Source: Thecamonas trahens ATCC 50062
Taxonomy: Eukaryota > Apusozoa > Apusomonadida > Apusomonadidae
Reading direction: 5' to 3'
Length of the DNA stretch: 64,000 nt
Assembly (NCBI RefSeq): GCF_000142905.1
Contig: NW_013657651.1
Coordinates: 1 to 64,000, forward strand
Shown here: positions 59,851 to 64,000 of the stretch, piece after piece
How positions within the stretch are numbered: the first letter of the stretch is position 1
Layout: every line of letters starts with the position of its first letter
The notes under the pieces: model-generated
Databases searched by the model: none
What the model was told of the DNA's origin: nothing
The model's input: the letters and a program-made list of their open reading frames with translations, nothing else
Program-made: the position numbers and the translations under genes

Positions 59851-60786
59851 ACTTGTACTTGTTCCTTGAGTCTTGGTCTGGCTTGTCTGTACAAGGCATC
59901 CAGAGCAGAGGTTGGCGCAGTGTAAGTGGCGGAGAGCGGGGGGGAAAGGGGGAGTGCCCGACGGGCAAGCGCCAAAAAATGTCACCCGCCGACCCGACCT
60001 TCTCGACGCGATGCTCGTTCGTGGTGTATACGATAGCTATGAAGGTTCTGAAGAGTGTACAATGTAGAGCAATAATGGTGGAGGATGTGACTGTAATGTG
60101 GAGTTCAGGAGATGGTGTATTCCGTGTAGGGGACGGTGTAGAGGTGCTCGGTTCCGGGTGCAGAATTGGCGGCAGAAACGGTTCGCGCGCCGTTTACGAC
60201 CTTTTCCGACCACTCGGCGAGGGAGTATGGCCATGCAAGGGGAGGCGAGGGAGGGAAGAAGAAGAGGGTGATGACAAAGCATACGTACCAAAAGGATATG
60301 CTTGACGCCTTGGTTCGCCACCCCGGGTGAGGAGTCTCGCAACAGGTTGCTTCTTCCCCTTTGCTTGCGCCAAGTCTTGCCTCCTCCCCCCCCTCCTCCC
60401 CCAACTCCTTCCCATTCCCCTTCCTCTCTCTCTCTCTCTCGGGTGAGCAAAGGGCAGACGCTGTCACTTATGTTTGCTCGTTCAACCAATGTTGCATTCA
60501 ATCAAATTGTTATTGGTTTTGACTCTTTTTTTTGCATGCATGCACTGGCCATGTCTCAACACCTCACAAGACCCAATTGGCGCACCTATCGGGCGAGTAG
60601 GGCGCCACCGTCACCCGCGACTGGTTGATGACAGAGTCAAACTCGACTAAGTTGGCGGTCCAGCCCTTGGGCACGGCCGAGATGTCTTTGGAAAAGCCAG
60701 TGAGGAGGGAGACGTGGCCTTGCTTTGCCACTAGCCATACTCGGGGCTCGACTCTTGAGGCCGACCGCATGCTGTGTGTGAGGGCA
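59851..60786. other. Intergenic region, TTP-like gene 5' flank
   Basis: This 936 bp lies between two minus-strand genes. Visible features are a TC repeat (60421-60440), a C-run stretch near 60382-60410, and an AT-rich patch with gcatgcatgc near 60533-60543. No credible frame. Confidence 0.45.
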
Positions 60787-61943
60787 TCAACCGGTGGCTT
60801 TGAGGCAATTGATACAGACGGCTGAACCGGTGACCTCGTTGATCTGGGTACATGCCGGGCATGTCCAGAACGAGGATGTGTTGCGCGAGTGAGTAAGCGA
60901 GCGGGCTCGCTTGGAACCACTCGCCGTGGTGTAGCTCGGCTGTGGCGCGCTCGTTGACAGTGAGCGCTTGCGCCGAGGTAGGGCTGTCGACGGTGCCGAC
61001 GGTGGCGGCGACGAGGCAAGGAGAGATGGTGGCGGCGGGGGTGGATCTGTCGACGAGTGCCCGGAACGAGTGCTCCCACATGCATCGCAGCAGAGAAACT
61101 GCGGCTCGTTGACTAGAGTGCAGCACTTGCACTGCCACGGCGAGGAGCCGTCGTCGTCGTCGTCGTCGTCGTCCGAAGAATGACAATGACGTCTGGCGTC
61201 TCGACATCTGCCTCTGCGGCAGCAGCGGTGTCAACAGTGGCGGCGTCAACAGCGACCTCAGCAGCAGCGGTAGCCTCGTCAAGATCGCCGCGCGACGCGC
61301 ACCAGACCTGATCACGTAGCCGCTGCTCGGCGGCGCGGGCGCGCAGCTCGCGCGGAGTGAGCTTCTTACCGACACGAGCCGTCGACGCCGAACCGAGAAC
61401 GCCCGAGCCCATGATGCGGCCAAGCTTGGCTCTGCGAACAGCAGCCGCGGACGCGGCGGCAACCGGCGGCCCGCGCGGCGCGTCCCAGTTGAGAAAGGTA
61501 CCGCCGAGCGTGCGCCCGCTGCCGGCAAACGGCCTCGAGTAGCCGTTCCGCTTGAGTGATGCCAGCTCGCCCCTGAGCTTGTCGAGGAGAGCATAAAAGG
61601 CAGTGTTGTGCGGCCCGACATCGTTGTGTGCGAGCTCATGGAGCATGGTCTCCATCACATCGTCGTAGGGGAACAGCGGGCCGAGGAGGGTATTGCGGAG
61701 GCGGATGAGGATCTTCTGGCCGGCGTTGACGTTGAGGCCGAGCAATCGCCGGTTCGATGACGTCAGCTCGCCCACCATGCCGACTCGCCAACCATGATCA
61801 TCTACAATTCGTCGCACATCGTCCACCACACGCGTCAGAAGCTCCAACGCCGCCTTGTCCTGCATGTCCTTCACAGTCACCTTGCCAATGCCCGAGCCCG
61901 AGCCAAAGCCAGAGCCAAAGCCTGCCGACGACGCATGCGACAT
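60787..61943 (-). CDS. WSS1: Wss1/SPRTN-like WLM metalloprotease with SIM and two RanBP2 fingers, one frame break
   Basis: This predicted DNA-protein-crosslink protease starts at ATG 61943 (MSHASSAG). The WLM domain has NRRLLGLNVNAGQKILIRLR and the zinc/catalytic motif MLHELAHNDVGPHN, followed by GGTFLNWD. A KLTPRELRARAAEQRLRD helix follows. Then DVIVIL followed by a run of Asp forms a SUMO-interacting motif, but the reading frame slips exactly there (61171-61180). In the next frame the Asp run, then WQCKCCTLVNEPQFLCCDAC, form a RanBP2-type finger. After a basic linker a second finger appears: FWTCPACTQINEVTGSAVC, ending INCLKATG and TGA (60787-60789). With one base added the gene is 386 codons. 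This is the full Wss1 layout of WLM, SIM and zinc fingers. All pieces are intact, so the slip is probably a base error. Confidence 0.85.
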
Positions 61944-62327
61944 CTCCCCTCCACCCACACTCAACAAACTCAGCTACCACGTAAAGGACCTTCGCTCGGT
62001 GGTTTTTTTCTGAGTTGGGGCGAGTTGGGTGAGTTCTCCGTCCTGCGGGGGCGGTGAGTGTGTGCCAGCGGGAGAGGAGGAGGGAGGGGGAGGGAGGGAG
62101 ACAAGCCGAGTCGCATTGCCAACAACTTCCAATTGATAGTAAAAAGAAGGATTGCTCCACCGGCGTGAGGAAATTGGAAGCTTTGAGCGGAGAATGGAGC
62201 GGTGGCGGCCTGCGGCGAGATGATGACGACACAACAGGCGCTCGAGCGAGGTCATGACAGAGCAAGGGCAAGGGGACGGGAAGGCTTGCAGACTCGGCCA
62301 CTCGTCGACCAGGTCAGGTGGAAGAGT
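61944..62327. promoter_or_regulatory. Divergent promoter (Wss1-like / metallophosphoesterase)
   Basis: This 384 bp separates two divergent starts. It includes a GGGAGGGAGG G-rich run near 62078-62100. No coding frame is convincing. Confidence 0.45.
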
Positions 62328-64000
62328 ATGGCTGGAGGAAAGGCTGTGGCAGGAGAGCATGGCAAGGGGATGAGCGAGTCGGAGAAGTTTGCCAAGACGG
62401 TGAGCACGGGCAAGACTGTGCGGAGGCTAATCTTTGTGGTTCTCATCGTTGTCTGTCTTGGCGTCTTTGTGGGTCCAATTGCCCGCATGGCATGGGGTGC
62501 TGGCACGGGATCGATGGAGGAGAAGGAGGCCGTGTGGCGTGCGTATTGGATCATCGCCGTCTTTGGCGGCCTCCTCCCATTCATCCCGTTGTTCTGGAAG
62601 GTGAAGAAGGCCAAGTCGTGGCTCTCGGCCCGTCCGCTCTTTGCCAACATTGTGGTTATTGGGGCTGGCCTCATCGCTGCCACACATGCCGGCATGGTGG
62701 CGGCGGTACTTGAAGCTGGTGTCGGCTACGGATGGACCATGCACTCGGAGTCGGGCTCGCTGACCACCGCCGCAAAGGCGCTTGTGGCGTTTGATCTGTA
62801 TCTCCTCTGGTGTATCACCGTCCAGCAGCTCGGCGCGCTGTTTGTCGGCCTCAAGTCGCCGATCTACTTGTGGGTCGTCTCGTATCCGGCGACGCTTGGG
62901 TACTCGACCGCACTGTTTGGCTGCATGCCGCTGGCGATTGTCCACGCGGTGGCGTCGGGCCCAGAGCCCGCGGCGGTGGTCGCGGTCGCCGCCTTTGGCC
63001 TGGCAGCCTTTGGGCTGGCACAGTCACTCCTCGACTCGCCTTGGGAAGAGGTTACAGTGACTGTTGAGTCGCCTGCGGGCTTTGACGCCGACGCTGGCGG
63101 CTCGCGCGAGCCGCGCGATGGAGTCTATGCCGCGCGCGGGCGCCACTCGGGTAAGACCCGGCTCGGCCCGCTCGAGCTGAGCCGTGGTCGCGGGGGAGAC
63201 GAGCCCGGCCGCCCACTGAGGATTGTGCAGATTACCGACCCACACATTGGCCCCTTTATCTCGATCCGGCGGATGAACGCATTCTGCGAGCAGACCGTTG
63301 CACTCGATCCCGACCTTGTGCTCATGACCGGCGACTACTGCACGACCGAGGCGCATCTGACTCCCGGGTGCTTGGCGGCGGCGTTTGCGCCGCTGGCTGC
63401 GCTCAAGGGCAGGGTATATGCCACGCTCGGCAATCACGATCACGAGGTGCTGCGGTTTGTCAAGGACGAGCTTGCTGCGCTCGGCGTCATCCTCATTGTC
63501 GACGCCGAGGCACTCGTGGAGACCCAGGCTGGGCTTGTCCAGCTCGTCGGTGTCGACTTTTTCTTCCACGACAAGCCGCGGCTGTACTCCAAGGTCATTC
63601 GGCGATTCCCACCGAACGCTCGCGCCGCCTACCGCATCCTGCTCATCCACGATCCGGGTGCATTTCGGTACGTGCCGGCCGACGACCACGCGTTGGTCCT
63701 CTCGGGCCACACTCACGGCGGCCAGATCGGCCTTGTCTCGTGTGGCCTCGAAAAGTGCACCGCAGTCTCGGTCGGCTCGATCGGCCGCATCCCGGACCAC
63801 GGCGTGTGGCAGCTTGGGACCAACAGGTTGTATGTCAACCGCGGACAGGGAACCCGGTTCATGGGTGGTAACTTCCTTGTCCGGTTCGGTGTGCCGGCTG
63901 AGGCCTCGGTTCTTGTGGTCACCACCGACTCGACGGGCGTCGACGCGCCCGAAGTCTCGGACTCGGTCTTTACCCGCCACGAGCGCGAAGAGGGCATGGT
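62328..64000 (+). CDS. Membrane metallophosphoesterase (TMPPE/YkuE-like), 3' partial
   Basis: ATG 62328 begins MAGGKAVAGEHGKGMSESEK and the frame stays open to the window edge (557 complete codons). About five membrane helices come first (RRLIFVVLIVVCLGVFVGP; FGGLLPFIPLF; ANIVVIGAGLIAA and others). The calcineurin-like phosphoesterase domain follows: VQITDPHIGPF, LMTGDY, LGNHDHEVL, ILLIHDPGAF and LVLSGHTHGGQIGL. Together these give the dinuclear metal ligands (D-H, D, N-H, H, H-x-H). The order of N-terminal membrane helices then phosphoesterase matches TMPPE and bacterial YkuE/YaeI-type phosphohydrolases. The substrate is probably a lipid pyrophosphate or phosphoester but is not defined. The stop lies beyond the window. 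Confidence 0.85.
   Translation, partial: MAGGKAVAGEHGKGMSESEKFAKTVSTGKTVRRLIFVVLIVVCLGVFVGPIARMAWGAGTGSMEEKEAVWRAYWIIAVFGGLLPFIPLFWKVKKAKSWLSARPLFANIVVIGAGLIAATHAGMVAAVLEAGVGYGWTMHSESGSLTTAAKALVAFDLYLLWCITVQQLGALFVGLKSPIYLWVVSYPATLGYSTALFGCMPLAIVHAVASGPEPAAVVAVAAFGLAAFGLAQSLLDSPWEEVTVTVESPAGFDADAGGSREPRDGVYAARGRHSGKTRLGPLELSRGRGGDEPGRPLRIVQITDPHIGPFISIRRMNAFCEQTVALDPDLVLMTGDYCTTEAHLTPGCLAAAFAPLAALKGRVYATLGNHDHEVLRFVKDELAALGVILIVDAEALVETQAGLVQLVGVDFFFHDKPRLYSKVIRRFPPNARAAYRILLIHDPGAFRYVPADDHALVLSGHTHGGQIGLVSCGLEKCTAVSVGSIGRIPDHGVWQLGTNRLYVNRGQGTRFMGGNFLVRFGVPAEASVLVVTTDSTGVDAPEVSDSVFTRHEREEGM

Noticed and set aside
1-64000. Transposons, viral insertions or CRISPR arrays
   Set aside because: No transposase, integrase, reverse transcriptase, terminal repeats or regularly spaced repeats could be found.

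Overview
This is nuclear DNA of a GC-rich unicellular eukaryote. About two dozen protein genes are recognisable. Most are single-exon; a few have one GT–AG intron (74–354 bp). The gene set is purely eukaryotic: a ZRANB3-type and a RAD54B-type SNF2 translocase, AVL9, SERINC, PDAT, a mitochondrial thiamine-pyrophosphate carrier, RapGAP, ITPK, a DHHC palmitoyltransferase, a tandem-CCCH protein, a Wss1/SPRTN-like protease and a BORC-like subunit. A probable flagellar doublet protein suggests a flagellate. The style (very GC-rich, compact, CA- and C-tract-rich spacers, a standard 100-N scaffold gap) recalls the apusomonad Thecamonas, but that is an impression and not a demonstrated identity. There are no rRNA, tRNA, CRISPR or transposon signatures that I can support.

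Layout. 1-1291: no convincing gene. 1.3-3.8 kb (-): a protein of unknown function made of a repeated 'GMHP...SGW' module, split by one in-frame TGA. 3.9-5.5 kb (+): LRRC40-like LRR protein with an N-myristoylation motif. 5.6-8.4 kb (-): a fused phosphoglycerate dehydrogenase/phosphoserine aminotransferase. 9.0-12.2 kb (-): BI-1/TMBIM-like membrane protein and a poly-Q bHLH factor. 13.9-16.2 kb (+): helical, BAR-like protein. 16.2-18.6 kb (-): 7TM protein that may belong to the gustatory-receptor-like superfamily. 19.1-22.2 kb (-): secreted-domain/multi-TM protein that reads as TULIP (BPI/LBP-like) plus two PqiA-like modules. 23.0-26.2 kb (+): AVL9 and a steroid 5-alpha-reductase family enzyme. 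26.5-31.5 kb: ZRANB3-like (+) and HAUS3-like (-), with overlapping 3' ends. 31.6-33.3 kb (-): SERINC, whose intron holds the assembly gap. 33.5-39.2 kb: BORCS5-like (+), PDAT (-), long coiled-coil protein (-). 39.9-48.7 kb (+): CIMIP2-like, divergent kinase, RAD54B, thiamine-pyrophosphate carrier. 49.1-54.8 kb: RapGAP (+), ITPK1 (-), DHHC (+). 55.0-58.5 kb (+): a TBC-RING-B-box fusion. 58.6-64.0 kb: TTP-like CCCH protein (-), Wss1-like protease with two RanBP2 fingers (-), and a membrane metallophosphoesterase running off the right edge (+).

Two window-wide patterns stand out. First, six clearly conserved or continuous genes are each broken by frame changes (seven in all), and every change has the same sign: one base appears to be missing. 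After adding the missing base(s), every one of these CDS lengths becomes divisible by three. Read undercalls are the simplest explanation. Second, sense-strand C-runs or CA/CCA-rich tracts sit within about 100-200 bp upstream of many start codons on both strands.

Most neighbouring genes have unrelated housekeeping roles and there is no operon logic. The best candidates for something undescribed are the TULIP-PqiA protein, the TBC-TRIM-like fusion, the SerA-SerC fusion, the six-copy GMHP/SGW repeat and the 7TM receptor-like protein.
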